From: Gracilimonas sp017641085
GTDB taxonomy: Bacteria > Bacteroidota > Rhodothermia > Balneolales > Balneolaceae
DNA: 64,000 nucleotides
NCBI RefSeq assembly: GCF_046115515.1
Contig: NZ_CP175953.1
Strand: one strand, 5' to 3'
The notes beneath the pieces were generated by a model. That model was not told the DNA's origin. It saw only the letters and a program-made list of their open reading frames with translations, and did not search any database. How positions within the stretch are numbered: position 1 is the first letter of the stretch; each line of letters opens with the position of its first letter. A program made the position numbers and the translations under genes. Below are positions 36,692 through 46,487 of this stretch, piece after piece.

Positions 36692-38194
36692 TTATTGATG
36701 ATTCTTGATGACACGTGAATATACGTTGATTCCACTCAAAGTTACGCCCGGAATTCCTTGTCCCGGGTACGTCGTATCTCCAACAAGATACAAACCTTTA
36801 AACGGAGTTTCGTGGGGAGTCCAATTGAGCAAGCTTCGTGCCATACTTTGTGGAATTCCACCTACCCTGCCTTTTTTACGGTACACCCAGTTTTCCCACG
36901 TTACCGGTGTTGCGGTATGTATAACATCTATTTCTGAGTCAGCAAATCCGGGCAACTTTTCAGCGAGTTTCTTAACGACAAACTCTTCCACCTGTTGCTT
37001 TGCCGATTCATATTCCCCGTTCAGTGAGTACCAAAATTCCGGAGAAGCATGGGTAGAAATATTCAACGTGCGACTCCCCTCCTTCGCCCGATCCGTATCC
37101 TCTCGTTTAGACATGGATACAAAGAAGGAGTCCGAGTTGGTAAACGGAACCGTTTTACCTTCTTCCAAATGGATTTGATGATGCAAGGGTAAATCATCCG
37201 GGTAGGTATCGGTGGTTGCGATCCCCAGCGTGATCGCACCCCAGGCATGGTTGAAATCTTTGGATTCCGATTCAAAGTACTCCTTCACAACACCGGAAGT
37301 AATCCCATTCATATTCCAAACCGGGATATTTGAGATCACAATGGGTGCCCGATAAGTATACTTTTCCTTTCTTTTATTTTGGGTTTTAACCGTGAACTGC
37401 TCTCCTTCCCGATCAATCATTTCAACTCCTTCTTTGGTATGAAGAGCTCCACCCTTTTCATGAATAAAGGCACGGATGGTATTCACCATCTCCAGCAAAC
37501 CGCCCGGCACGTAATAATTGGAATAATTGGTGTAGGTCAGTCCTGCCGCTCCAAACAAGAAAGGAGTTTGATGTGCTTTAGCTTGTGCGGTTATCATCAG
37601 TTGCTCATCCACGAATCGGCGAAATTTGGGGGTATCCACGCCGTACTTTTGCATGACATCTTCCACGGATTGAATCGCATATTTAAGCACCCAAACGTCC
37701 AAAGGATTATTATTGATAGCCAGCTTTACCCATTCCGATATTTTTTGGGGAGGAAAGAATGGGTTCTTCAGTGAAACCTTCCACACTAAATCAGAAACGG
37801 CCAGTGCCTCTTTCCAAAAACCACGCTGTCCGTTTGCATTACCAAAAACCCGGACGCATTCCTGAATCCATTGCTCGCGGTCTTTGTAACGTGTAAGCTG
37901 TTCCCCATCCAGCCACACCGACATGCTTGGCGTAATTTCTTCTCGTGGAATCTGAATACCGGTTTCTTTTTCCAGCTTCCAGAGCGGCTGATTTTCATCG
38001 AAACCAATCAGTGTAGTTGCCCCCGATTCAAACACATACCCTTTACGGAAATAAGAAGAAGAACAACCGCCCGGAGCATGCGCTTTCTCCAGGATAAGAA
38101 CTTTATATCCGGCATTGGCCAGCATGGCGCCGGCACTCATTCCACCCATACCGGAGCCGGCAATAATTACATCGTAGTCTGTATTGATATTCAT
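36692..38194 (-). CDS. carotenoid desaturase/isomerase-family FAD oxidoreductase (500 aa)
   Basis: N-terminal FAD motif VIIAGSGMGGMSAGAMLA, then VLILEKAHAPGGCSSSY; C-terminal GLYLVGDTTYPGQGIPGVTLSG. This ending is typical of the CrtI/CrtD/CrtH (CRTISO)/RetSat group. It is a different branch from the 534-aa enzyme at 6.9 kb. Probable role: desaturation or isomerisation of a carotenoid or other polyprenoid. It heads the group with two rhomboid genes and ispG. Confidence 0.8.
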   Translation of the reverse strand: MNINTDYDVIIAGSGMGGMSAGAMLANAGYKVLILEKAHAPGGCSSSYFRKGYVFESGATTLIGFDENQPLWKLEKETGIQIPREEITPSMSVWLDGEQLTRYKDREQWIQECVRVFGNANGQRGFWKEALAVSDLVWKVSLKNPFFPPQKISEWVKLAINNNPLDVWVLKYAIQSVEDVMQKYGVDTPKFRRFVDEQLMITAQAKAHQTPFLFGAAGLTYTNYSNYYVPGGLLEMVNTIRAFIHEKGGALHTKEGVEMIDREGEQFTVKTQNKRKEKYTYRAPIVISNIPVWNMNGITSGVVKEYFESESKDFNHAWGAITLGIATTDTYPDDLPLHHQIHLEEGKTVPFTNSDSFFVSMSKREDTDRAKEGSRTLNISTHASPEFWYSLNGEYESAKQQVEEFVVKKLAEKLPGFADSEIDVIHTATPVTWENWVYRKKGRVGGIPQSMARSLLNWTPHETPFKGLYLVGDTTYPGQGIPGVTLSGINVYSRVIKNHQ

Positions 38195-38264
38195 GCCGAC
38201 CTAACATGATTTATCAGCCAAAATGTTCCGTACTTTTTCGGTATTACGATGTGGGCATTTTTAA

Positions 38265-38325
38265 CCTTTCCAGAGTTAAACCGGGAAGGTTAATCAAAAT
38301 TCGAGCCTTAATAACTCTGGAAAGG
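38265..38325. repeat. nested inverted repeats in the polA/CrtI-like gap
   Basis: CCTTTCCAGAGTTA (38265-38278) and TAACTCTGGAAAGG (38312-38325) form a perfect 14-bp inverted repeat with a 33-nt loop. The overlapping segment TTAACCTTTCC (38261-38271) can instead pair with GGGAAGGTTAA (38283-38293, one mismatch). The two hairpins exclude each other. Confidence 0.6.
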
Positions 38326-38366
38326 ATAGCTAAAGGAAGAATGATGATTAACCATCCAACAACTAT

Positions 38367-38394
38367 TCGCTCCGACGCAGAGCGTCCGGAGCGA
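38367..38394. repeat. CCGACGC/GCGTC palindromic element, copy 1
   Basis: TCGCTCCGACGC and GCGTCCGGAGCGA flank a three-nt loop, giving a near-perfect hairpin with one bulged base. It lies 26 bp beyond the polA stop. The core matches the element at 52643-52667. It may act as a REP-like element or mRNA 3' stabiliser. Confidence 0.55.
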
Positions 38395-38419
38395 GTGTCA
38401 CCTCATCACCTCATCACTC

Positions 38420-41173
38420 TTAATGCGCTTCCAACCAATTACCAGCTACTCCTGAATCAACATCCAGCGGCACTTCCAGCTCAAAAGCGGTTTCCATCAG
38501 TTCGTTGATTTTGGCAGGCACTTCATCCAGTTCGCTTTCATGAATTTCGAAGATCAGCTCATCATGCACCTGCAGCAGCATGCGACTTTTCTTGTTGTTG
38601 TTCTTCAGCCAGTGATGAATGTTAATCATGGCCAGCTTAATGATGTCGGCAGCTGTTCCCTGAATCGGCATATTGATAGCCGTTCGTTCGGCAAAGCCCC
38701 GTACGTTCCAGTTCCCAGATTTGATGTCAGGAATATACCGGCGACGGCCCAGCAGGGTTTTCACATAACCATGCTCCCGGGCAAACTCCTTTGTATCATT
38801 GATGTAATTCAGAATATTCGGGAACCGCTCGAAATATTGATCTATCATCTCCTTGCCTTCGTTATTCTCAATTCCCAAACGTGAAGCAAGCCCATAGGCA
38901 CTTACCCCGTAAGGAATTCCGAAGTTTACTTCTTTGGCTTTACGCCGATGGTCGGCCGTCACTTCATCCAGCGAATCCAGATCAAATATTTCCTTTGCTG
39001 TTCTGGAGTGAATGTCTTCTTTGTTTTTGAAGGCTTCCATCATCGCCTCATCCTGGGCAATATGTGCAATAACCCTAAGTTCAACTTGTGAGTAATCGGC
39101 AGACATGATCTTATACCCTTCCTCCGCAATAAATGCCTTTCGTATCTCTCGCCCCCTTTTGGTTCGAATTGGGATATTCTGAAGGTTTGGATTGGAGGAA
39201 CTCAACCGTCCTGTCGCAGCCACGCTTTGATTGAACTCGGTATGAATACGACCGGTATCTTCATTGATCAACTCCGGCAGTGCATCCACATAGGTTGATT
39301 TTAGTTTTGTCAGCTGGCGGTAATCCAGAATCAGACTTGGCATTTCATATTTGGCAGCCAGCTTTGTTAAAACTGATTCGGCCGTAGAATACTGCCCCGT
39401 TTTGGTTTTCTTGCCGGCCGGCAGGTCCATTTTCTCGAACAAAATGGTGCCCAGCTGCTGTGGAGAATTGATGTTAAACTCCTCTCCCGCCTTGTCATAA
39501 ATCTGTTTTTCCAGTTCTTTCAGGTCTTTGTCCAGTTCCCTGGAAAAGGCCGCCAGCATATCGGTGTCCAGCTTTACGCCTTTATACTCCATATCAGCCA
39601 GCACTTCCATCAGCGGATAATCTACGGTGTAGGCTATCTCCTCCAGCTCGTCTTCCTTCAGCTTGTCGCTTAGAATTTCATACAAACGCAGGGTGATATC
39701 GGAATCTTCACAGGCATACAGATATACGTCTTCCGGCTTCAGCTCTGCCATTGAAATCTGCTTCTTCCCTTTTCCAATGAGTTCTTCGATGGGAACAGGC
39801 TTGTAGTTCAGCAAACTCTTGGCAAGCTCATCCATTTTCAGGCGCTGATTTGCATCAATCAGGTAAGCGGCGACCATGGTATCAAAGGCCTTGCCCTTAA
39901 TTTCGATTCCGGATCGCTTCAGCATCAGGTAGTCAAATTTATAGTTATGTGCCACCTTGGTTGACTCCTCATTCTCGAACAACGGACGAAGAATTTCTAT
40001 TACTTCCTTTTCATCCAAACCTCCTTCTACGTTCACCGGGATATAATAGCCGGTTCCGGGAGTGGCAGTAAGTGAAATTCCTACCAGTCCGGCTGAAACA
40101 GGATCAGGGCTGTCCGTTTCCGTGTCAAAGCAGAATTCCTTTTTATCTTTGAACTGTTCAGCAAGCTTCTTCACTTCATCCAGAGAGTTCACCAACTCAT
40201 AGTTTACCTTATCCTCATCCAGCTCCTGCTTGGGAGCTTCCTCTTTAAATGAACCAAAAAGGTCAACCTGATCTCCATCTTTTGAGGCAACCGGACCTTC
40301 CTCTCCCAGATACTTCTTGGTAAGGGTTCGAAATTCCATTCGCTTGAAGAACAAACCCAGTTCTTTCTTGTCGGGCCCTTTCCACTCCAGTTCTTCCCAA
40401 TCCTCAGTTTCGGGTACATCGGTTTTTATAGTGACCATAAACTTGGCATGAAGGGCCTGCTCACCATATTCCATCAAGCCTTCGCGGGCTCGTTTTCCAC
40501 TGATATTCGGAGCATCTTCGATGGCTTTTTCCAGCGATCCGTACTTCTTAATCAGCTTAGGTGCTCCCTTCTTTCCAATACCCGGCACCCCCGGAATATT
40601 ATCCGAGGTATCACCGATCATAGCCAGCACATCAATCACCTGCTCCGGATACACTCCGAAATAATCTTTCACACCTTCCCGATCGATAATATTGAAGCCA
40701 CCGTTATTGTTGTCCGGCTTCATCATGCGAATGTGATCGTGCACCAGCTGCATAAAATCTTTGTCGGGTGTCACCAGCATCACATCTACATCATCAGCGT
40801 TTGCGCCGCTGGCGATGGTTCCGATAATGTCATCCGCTTCGTAGCCATCCTGTTCTATATTCGTGATTCCCCACGCCTTCACCATTTCTTTGATAAGCGG
40901 GATACCAATGGTTAATTCCTCTGGCTGGGGCGGGCGATTGGCTTTATAGTCCTCATCTTCTTCATGCCTGAACGTGGGTTCGTGCGTATCCCAGGCAACA
41001 GCAATGTGAGTCGGTTTCTCTTCGTCCAGCATTTTCTCCAGGGTATTGGCAAAACCGAGAACGGGTCCGGTTGGAATGCCCTCCGAGTTTTTAAGCCTGC
41101 TGTTTATAAACGCAAAGTGTGCACGGTAGGCCAGCGCCATTCCGTCCAGTAAAAAGAGAAGTTTTTTAGACAT
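38420..41173 (-). CDS. polA: DNA polymerase I
   Basis: A 917-residue three-domain enzyme: 5'-3' exonuclease (1 to about 290, with GYEADDIIGT and GDTSDNIPGVPGIG), 3'-5' exonuclease with intact DxE (FCFDTETDS near 348) and family A polymerase (MSADYSQVELRV, VHDELIFE). All three activities look preserved. It acts in Okazaki-fragment processing and repair. It is divergent from the adenosine deaminase gene across 148 bp. Confidence 0.97.
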   Translation of the reverse strand: MSKKLLFLLDGMALAYRAHFAFINSRLKNSEGIPTGPVLGFANTLEKMLDEEKPTHIAVAWDTHEPTFRHEEDEDYKANRPPQPEELTIGIPLIKEMVKAWGITNIEQDGYEADDIIGTIASGANADDVDVMLVTPDKDFMQLVHDHIRMMKPDNNNGGFNIIDREGVKDYFGVYPEQVIDVLAMIGDTSDNIPGVPGIGKKGAPKLIKKYGSLEKAIEDAPNISGKRAREGLMEYGEQALHAKFMVTIKTDVPETEDWEELEWKGPDKKELGLFFKRMEFRTLTKKYLGEEGPVASKDGDQVDLFGSFKEEAPKQELDEDKVNYELVNSLDEVKKLAEQFKDKKEFCFDTETDSPDPVSAGLVGISLTATPGTGYYIPVNVEGGLDEKEVIEILRPLFENEESTKVAHNYKFDYLMLKRSGIEIKGKAFDTMVAAYLIDANQRLKMDELAKSLLNYKPVPIEELIGKGKKQISMAELKPEDVYLYACEDSDITLRLYEILSDKLKEDELEEIAYTVDYPLMEVLADMEYKGVKLDTDMLAAFSRELDKDLKELEKQIYDKAGEEFNINSPQQLGTILFEKMDLPAGKKTKTGQYSTAESVLTKLAAKYEMPSLILDYRQLTKLKSTYVDALPELINEDTGRIHTEFNQSVAATGRLSSSNPNLQNIPIRTKRGREIRKAFIAEEGYKIMSADYSQVELRVIAHIAQDEAMMEAFKNKEDIHSRTAKEIFDLDSLDEVTADHRRKAKEVNFGIPYGVSAYGLASRLGIENNEGKEMIDQYFERFPNILNYINDTKEFAREHGYVKTLLGRRRYIPDIKSGNWNVRGFAERTAINMPIQGTAADIIKLAMINIHHWLKNNNKKSRMLLQVHDELIFEIHESELDEVPAKINELMETAFELEVPLDVDSGVAGNWLEAH

Positions 41174-41321
41174 TGAATCTGATTATTTTGAACGTGTACA
41201 ATGAACATGGAAACTAATTTTTTTTGATTCTAATTACGAATATAGATTACATATCATCCACCCCGGTAAAATGCCATTTCCATGCAATTTCTTTTTGATA
41301 CTTAGAATATCAACTCATTAA

Positions 41322-42311
41322 ATGAATTTAAACTCGCTGCCAAAAATTGAATTACATCTACACCTGGATTGCTCTTTAAGCTTTGATGTGGTTAAACATT
41401 TACGTCCCGGAATAACCCAGGAGCAATATAAATCAGATTTTATTGCTCCGGCCAACTGCTCCAGTCTGGATGAATACCTGAAGTGTGCGCAGGAACCCAT
41501 AGCCCTCATGCAATCCAAAGAGCAGCTGGAGATGGTAACTCTCGATCTGTTCCAACAGCTGAAAAAAGATCATGTGATTTACGCTGAAATCCGTTTCGCC
41601 CCGCTTCAGCATTGCAACAAGGGTTTGACCGCAGAAGAGGTTGTGCAAGCTGTAGATGAAGCTACTGCCAAAGGGATAAATGAAACGGGTATTGAAGCGA
41701 GAATCATCTTGTGCACGCTTCGCCATTTTACAGAAGAACAAAGCATGCAAACCGTGCGGCTCGTGGAAAAATTTAAAGGCAGCCGTGTTACCGGTTTTGA
41801 TATAGCCGCTGATGAAACCCTGCCGGTTGATAACCACATCAAAGCTTTTGAATACGCCAATCGAAACAACATTCCCTGCACGGCCCATGCCGGGGAAGCG
41901 TGCGGAGCGGAAAGCGTACGTGAAGTTTTACAGAATTTCTACCCTTCCCGAATTGGTCATGGCGTTCGAAGCCTGGAAGACGATGCACTCATGGGTCACC
42001 TCAAAGAACAAAACATTCACCTGGAGGTGTGCCCAACCAGTAACGTGCAAACCGGGATTTACGATTCAGTGGCCAATCACCGGGTCAATGAAATCTACGA
42101 GCGGGGAAATTCACTGAGTATCAATACAGACGGACGTACAATTTCCAATGTTTCTTTGAACGAAGAGTATTCTTCTTTGAATAAGCACTTTAACTGGAAA
42201 CCCGAACACTTTTTTCGTGTTAACCATCACGCTATAGATGCTGCTTTTTGTAATGAGGAGACGAAAGAGACATTGCGCCGTAAACTAAAAGATGGGTCTA
42301 AGAACGATTGA
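41322..42311 (+). CDS. add: adenosine deaminase
   Basis: A 329-residue purine-salvage enzyme converting adenosine to inosine. Zinc motif HLHLD (12-16), HAGEA with the catalytic Glu, a later IGHGV, and metal Asp in INTDGRTISN. The residue after that Asp is Gly where many family members have Asp; my recollection is that this position varies among bacterial subfamilies. Monocistronic, with ATG at 41322. Confidence 0.92.
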   Translation: MNLNSLPKIELHLHLDCSLSFDVVKHLRPGITQEQYKSDFIAPANCSSLDEYLKCAQEPIALMQSKEQLEMVTLDLFQQLKKDHVIYAEIRFAPLQHCNKGLTAEEVVQAVDEATAKGINETGIEARIILCTLRHFTEEQSMQTVRLVEKFKGSRVTGFDIAADETLPVDNHIKAFEYANRNNIPCTAHAGEACGAESVREVLQNFYPSRIGHGVRSLEDDALMGHLKEQNIHLEVCPTSNVQTGIYDSVANHRVNEIYERGNSLSINTDGRTISNVSLNEEYSSLNKHFNWKPEHFFRVNHHAIDAAFCNEETKETLRRKLKDGSKND

Positions 42312-42364
42312 AAGTAAAATAGGGAGATATTTGCAGAGCAAGTGTCTGTCCCCTGAATCAACTT

Positions 42365-43897
42365 TCAATTCTCATCCCTCAAAACTATTCCGGTTCTCTG
42401 TTTACTTATTTCGCTTCCGGATTTTGCTACCCGGCCGTTAACAATCACCCACTCAAATCCGGTGGCCGGTTTGTGGGGAGATGAGAAAGTGGCGTTATCC
42501 TGCACCTGTTCCGGATCAAAAATCACGATGTCTGCTTTTTTACCGGTTTGAAGTACACCCCGATCAGTTATTCCAAGTGTTTGTACAGACAGTCCCGACA
42601 TCTTATAAACGGCCTCTTCTATGGAAAGGGATTGCTCTTCTACCACATATTTTCGAATGATTTTGGCAAAGCTGCCGTAGCCTCTTGGGTGACGCATACC
42701 CGGACTCCCATCCGAACTGATCATTACTCCATCCGCTATGGCAATGCGATCCTGTAACTCTTCATTCATTACAAAATGAGCGGCTGATCCTGCATTTGGA
42801 CCCATTTGAAGCAGAAAATCAATGGGAGTTACACCTTCGGCTTTTGCTGCTTCAGCCAGTGTTTGCCCGGCATATGTACCTGACCCGAACAGAATTGCAT
42901 CCGGGCCGTTTCGCTGTTCCACTTTCGATTCCAGAAACTCCCGCAGCAGCGTTGGATTCTCCTTCATGATGGCCTTCCATTCTTTCTCTGTTTTGGCCCA
43001 GGTTGGGAACACAATCCCAATCCCGGTGTAGCTGGCTGCGTACGGATAGGTATCTGCAGTGAAAGTAATTCCTTCTTCATTGTAAGACTCTATCTGATTC
43101 AGTACTTCTTCAGCCCGCTCTTCTCCTTTTCCATATACAACTTTAAAGTGAGATGCATGAACGCGAGCATATTGCCCCAACTCAGCCAATTCTTCTAAAG
43201 ATTCAGCTATCCGAGAGTCGTCTTCGCTGCGCATATGGCTCATTACGATCCCGTCAAATTCTCCTACAACTTTGGCAAGAGCAGTTAGTTCATCGGGCTT
43301 GGCATACAGCCCCGGCACATATTCAAGTCCAAGGCTCATCCCAAAGGTACCGGCTGTCAGGTCAGCTCGTAGCTTGGCTTGCATTCGCTCGATATCACGG
43401 TCAAATACTTCTTTGTCTTCGTTCAAACCTACCGATCTTCTAAGAGTGGCATGCCCCACTAAAGCAGCTACATTAACCGCCGGCTTTGCAGCTTCCACCT
43501 CTTCAAACCAATCAGCAAGAGAACCGCTTGCAGGTGAGGAACCATCCTGACCAAGCAGAATAGTAGTAACACCCATCGACAGGTAGCTCTCAAATTCCGG
43601 TGTTCGAATCGGATTTCCGTGAGCATGCATATCAATAAATCCGGGAGCTACCACTTTCCCTGATGCATCTATCATTCGTATTCCATGAAGGGTATCCGGG
43701 CTGATCTCACCAATGGTATGAATGGAATCTCCACGAACCAGTAGATCTGCCTGATAAGCATCTTCCCCGGTTCCATCTACGATGGTTCCATTCAGAATCA
43801 GCAGATCTGCATTGTTTTGAGCCTGAAGTTCTCCTGCGCCCGCAAAAAAGTTAATTAAGCTAAAAGCCAGGATGAGTGTGGAAATAGTTTTTTTCAT
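42365..43897 (-). CDS. secreted D-aminoacylase/amidohydrolase family protein
   Basis: A 510-residue amidohydrolase with a cleavable-looking signal peptide (1-27, ELQAQ), so probably periplasmic. The metal motif GFIDMHAHG, later HASHFK, and the D-aminoacylase-like ending (SSDGSPGMRHPRGYGSF, then TLGITDRGVLQTGKKADIVIFD) place it with N-acyl-D-amino-acid deacylases and dihydroorotase-like relatives. ATG 43897 starts the signal peptide and has AGAAGG six nt upstream. It may cleave N-acyl-D-amino acids or cell-wall fragments; the exact substrate is unknown. Confidence 0.82.
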   Translation of the reverse strand: MKKTISTLILAFSLINFFAGAGELQAQNNADLLILNGTIVDGTGEDAYQADLLVRGDSIHTIGEISPDTLHGIRMIDASGKVVAPGFIDMHAHGNPIRTPEFESYLSMGVTTILLGQDGSSPASGSLADWFEEVEAAKPAVNVAALVGHATLRRSVGLNEDKEVFDRDIERMQAKLRADLTAGTFGMSLGLEYVPGLYAKPDELTALAKVVGEFDGIVMSHMRSEDDSRIAESLEELAELGQYARVHASHFKVVYGKGEERAEEVLNQIESYNEEGITFTADTYPYAASYTGIGIVFPTWAKTEKEWKAIMKENPTLLREFLESKVEQRNGPDAILFGSGTYAGQTLAEAAKAEGVTPIDFLLQMGPNAGSAAHFVMNEELQDRIAIADGVMISSDGSPGMRHPRGYGSFAKIIRKYVVEEQSLSIEEAVYKMSGLSVQTLGITDRGVLQTGKKADIVIFDPEQVQDNATFSSPHKPATGFEWVIVNGRVAKSGSEISKQRTGIVLRDEN

Positions 43898-43998
43898 TGG
43901 ATGCCTTCTCTGTGGTATGAAATAAAATTCATCACAAAGAAAGCCAAACCCGGCCACACTTAAAAGGATGTCTATGAAATTATGTGGAGCTTAAACCC

Positions 43999-45093
43999 TT
44001 AAACATTAAAACGGAAAAGCAGTACATCACCGTCTTGCACAACATATTCCTTTCCTTCCTGACGCATTTTTCCGGCTTCGCGAGCGGCTTTTTCTGAGCC
44101 GAGTTCTTCATAGTCCTTGAAAGCAATAGTCTCGGCACGGATGAATCCTTTTTCAAAGTCAGTGTGTATGACCCCGGCTGCCTGTGGGGCTTTAGTCCCT
44201 TTTTTGATGGTCCAGGCACGCGCTTCTTTAGGTCCGGCTGTGAAATACGTAATCAACCCAAGCTCTTTGAAGGCTCCTTTAATCAGTCGGTCTAAGCCTG
44301 CACTTGGTACGCCCAATTCTTCCAGGAACATTTCTTTTTCATCTTCGTCAAGCTCGGCGATTTCAGCTTCAATCTTAGCACAAAACATTACGGTTTCATC
44401 ATCGTGCTCAGAAGCAATCTCTTTGACGGTATCCACGTATTCGTTCCCGTCTTCCAGGTCAGATTCTCCAACGTTACAGGCATAAAGCACCTGTTTATCG
44501 GATAGCAGGAACAGGTCTTTGTAGGCTTCCCTCTCTTCTTTGGAGACTTCGAAAGTCCGGGCTGAATTGCCTTCTCCCAAATGATCAGCCAGCCTTTGAA
44601 CGATCTCTAACTGGGCTACTTTGGCTTTATCGCCGCCTTTAGCTTCTTTCTTCAGCTTCTCCACCCGCTTTTCAACCGATTCCAGGTCCTTCAGAATTAA
44701 TTCTTCCTCAATGATGCGAATGTCCCGCTCGGGATCAACACTTCCTTCCACGTGAATTATATCGTTATCATCAAAGCAACGAACCACATGCAGGATCAGG
44801 TCAACTTCCCGAATATGAGATAAAAAGGCATTCCCTTTCCCCTTTCCTTCAGAAGCACCCTTTACCAAACCGGCAATATCCACAAACTCGATGGTAGCCG
44901 GCAGTACGTTTTTGGATTCAGCCAGCTCTGCCAGTATATGCAGTCTGTCATCGGGAACAGGAACCATGCCCACATTCGGGTCGATGGTACAAAAAGGGAA
45001 GTTAGCTGATTCGGCTCCGGCGTTACTCAGGGCATTAAATAAGGTTGATTTACCTACGTTGGGTAGCCCAACAATTCCACATCTTAAGCTCAT
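43999..45093 (-). CDS. ychF: redox-regulated ATPase YchF
   Basis: A 364-residue Obg-family P-loop protein, full length. Walker A GLPNVGKST (9-17), a coiled-coil helical region in the middle and a C-terminal TGS domain (YVVQDGDVLLFRFNV). YchF prefers ATP over GTP and binds ribosomes. It follows the phosphatase gene by 18 nt on the same strand, probably in the nusB operon. Confidence 0.96.
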   Translation of the reverse strand: MSLRCGIVGLPNVGKSTLFNALSNAGAESANFPFCTIDPNVGMVPVPDDRLHILAELAESKNVLPATIEFVDIAGLVKGASEGKGKGNAFLSHIREVDLILHVVRCFDDNDIIHVEGSVDPERDIRIIEEELILKDLESVEKRVEKLKKEAKGGDKAKVAQLEIVQRLADHLGEGNSARTFEVSKEEREAYKDLFLLSDKQVLYACNVGESDLEDGNEYVDTVKEIASEHDDETVMFCAKIEAEIAELDEDEKEMFLEELGVPSAGLDRLIKGAFKELGLITYFTAGPKEARAWTIKKGTKAPQAAGVIHTDFEKGFIRAETIAFKDYEELGSEKAAREAGKMRQEGKEYVVQDGDVLLFRFNV

Positions 45094-45111
45094 GTACGGA
45101 TTATTTGAATT

Positions 45112-45789
45112 TTAAAAGTCTAAACTATCTTGTTGAATAAATTTGGTTTCGGGGAGAGCCACAGCCGTTAAAACGCCATAGCCTCTTTCTTTATACACAC
45201 AGCCGGTGTCTATGCCCAGCATGTTTGGTTCTACAATGGGTTCCTTTACCGGGGTATGACCAAAAACCACCGTTTTCTCCCACACGTTCTTGCGCGCATA
45301 CACATGATCGCGCTGCCAGATAAACTGATCACGCTCGTATTTACTTTCCAGGTTTTCCTGAATGGTCAAATCGGGAGATATGCCACCGTGCACAAAAAAA
45401 TAATCTTCGGTCTCCCAGTACAACACGGTGTTTTTGAAAAACTCGTAATGATCTTCCGGCAGGTCAAAGTCGCCCGGGGATGAATCGTAATCACTCAAAG
45501 TGGTATTCCCGCCATTGCTCAGCCACAAATTCCATTCCCCTTTTTCGTAGGCGTCCAGCAGCATTTGGTCATGATTGCCGGTCAGAAAAACACACTCATG
45601 ATTCTGGTCAAATTCAATAAGCTGTTCTACCACCCGCCGGGAATCCGGACCACGATCCGTATAATCTCCAAGGAATACGTAAGTCGGTTTATTGTTGAAA
45701 GTATCATCAAGTGTGTTAAGCAGTGCTTCATTAGATTCTGCACACCCGTGAATGTCGCCAATTGCTATAATTTCAGGATGTGATGCCAT
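45112..45789 (-). CDS. serine/threonine-type metallophosphatase
   Basis: A 225-residue calcineurin-like phosphoesterase with the complete PPP set: GDIHG (12-16), GDYTDRGPDSR, GNHD, HGG and FGHTP. Relatives include PrpA/PP1-like phosphatases and ApaH-type nucleotide hydrolases; the DYTDRG form suggests protein phosphatase or diadenosine tetraphosphatase-like activity. It starts 5 nt after nusB and is followed by ychF. Confidence 0.88.
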   Translation of the reverse strand: MASHPEIIAIGDIHGCAESNEALLNTLDDTFNNKPTYVFLGDYTDRGPDSRRVVEQLIEFDQNHECVFLTGNHDQMLLDAYEKGEWNLWLSNGGNTTLSDYDSSPGDFDLPEDHYEFFKNTVLYWETEDYFFVHGGISPDLTIQENLESKYERDQFIWQRDHVYARKNVWEKTVVFGHTPVKEPIVEPNMLGIDTGCVYKERGYGVLTAVALPETKFIQQDSLDF

Positions 45790-45794
45790 GTTCT

Positions 45795-46265
45795 TTAATT
45801 ATTTCCCAACGATTTTTGAATGAGTCCTCGCCCTTTTTTATTAATGCGTCCTTTTTCATTCAAATCGCTCAAAGCAGCATCTAAAATTCCATTTATAAAT
45901 CGTCCCGATTTAGCCGTGGAGTATCGTTTAGCTAGTTCGATGGCCTCGTTAATGCTTACTTTGGTGGGAATTTCTTCGAAATAGATAAACTCGCAAATGG
46001 CCATTTTCAGGATCATGCGGTCAATTAAAGCCAGCCGGTTTATGTCCCAGTTTTTAATATGATCGACAATTACTTCATCCAGCTCTTCTTCATGATCAAT
46101 GGTTTCGAAAAATAATTTCTCTGCGAAACGGCGAAGGTCTTTCTCTTTGGTGAATTCTGCTTTCTTGATAATGGTGTCGGCGACGTGCTGGGTAGAATCT
46201 TTGCCGAGTTGGAGTGCGTAAATTGCTTTGAGAACCGTTTCTCGTACTTGTCTTCGATTGATCAT
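45795..46265 (-). CDS. nusB: transcription antitermination factor NusB
   Basis: A 156-residue all-helical protein beginning RRQVRETVLKAIYALQLG, with the conserved KVSINEAIELAKRYSTAKSGRFINGILD near 112-139. It binds boxA RNA with NusE during rRNA transcription. ATG 46265. Leads a likely nusB-phosphatase-ychF operon. Confidence 0.95.
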   Translation of the reverse strand: MINRRQVRETVLKAIYALQLGKDSTQHVADTIIKKAEFTKEKDLRRFAEKLFFETIDHEEELDEVIVDHIKNWDINRLALIDRMILKMAICEFIYFEEIPTKVSINEAIELAKRYSTAKSGRFINGILDAALSDLNEKGRINKKGRGLIQKSLGNN

Positions 46266-46290
46266 GCCAAATAACTATTGTAGTGAGCGC

Positions 46291-46298
46291 CAAAGATA
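46291..46298 (-). promoter_or_regulatory. candidate -7 box of the nusB operon
   Basis: Read on the minus strand, TATCTTTG is a full match to TAnnTTTG, 26-33 nt before the nusB ATG. The matching upstream TTTG is not clear (GCAC at that distance). Confidence 0.4.
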
Positions 46299-46328
46299 CG
46301 GGTTTGTTGATACAATTGTGCATCATAA

Positions 46329-46430
46329 AAATCACAAATCGACCTTTCGGTCAATCCCCGAATTCTCGGGGCAAATCTGCCTCGTTGATTTTCGAGCGAT
46401 CGAACGACCGATTATAGATGGACGAATTTG
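46329..46430 (+). repeat. left repeat flanking the four-helix-bundle gene
   Basis: A ~102-bp imperfect direct repeat of 46864-46950. It shares AAATCACAAATCGA at the start and CGAGCGATCGAACGACCGAT near the end. It contains short hairpins (GACC-TTTC-GGTC, and CCCCGA-ATTC-TCGGGG, the latter only in this copy). Confidence 0.8.
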
Positions 46431-46487
46431 TCCTGTAAGGAATTCGTATCTGGTCGCTCTTACATAGAAAGAATAAATCAGAAAAAA

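Noticed and set aside
42123..42152. Asp-to-Gly change beside the metal Asp of adenosine deaminase (NTDG)
   Set aside because: This position varies in bacterial ADA subfamilies as I recall them, and the rest of the active site is intact, so it is not evidence of inactivity.
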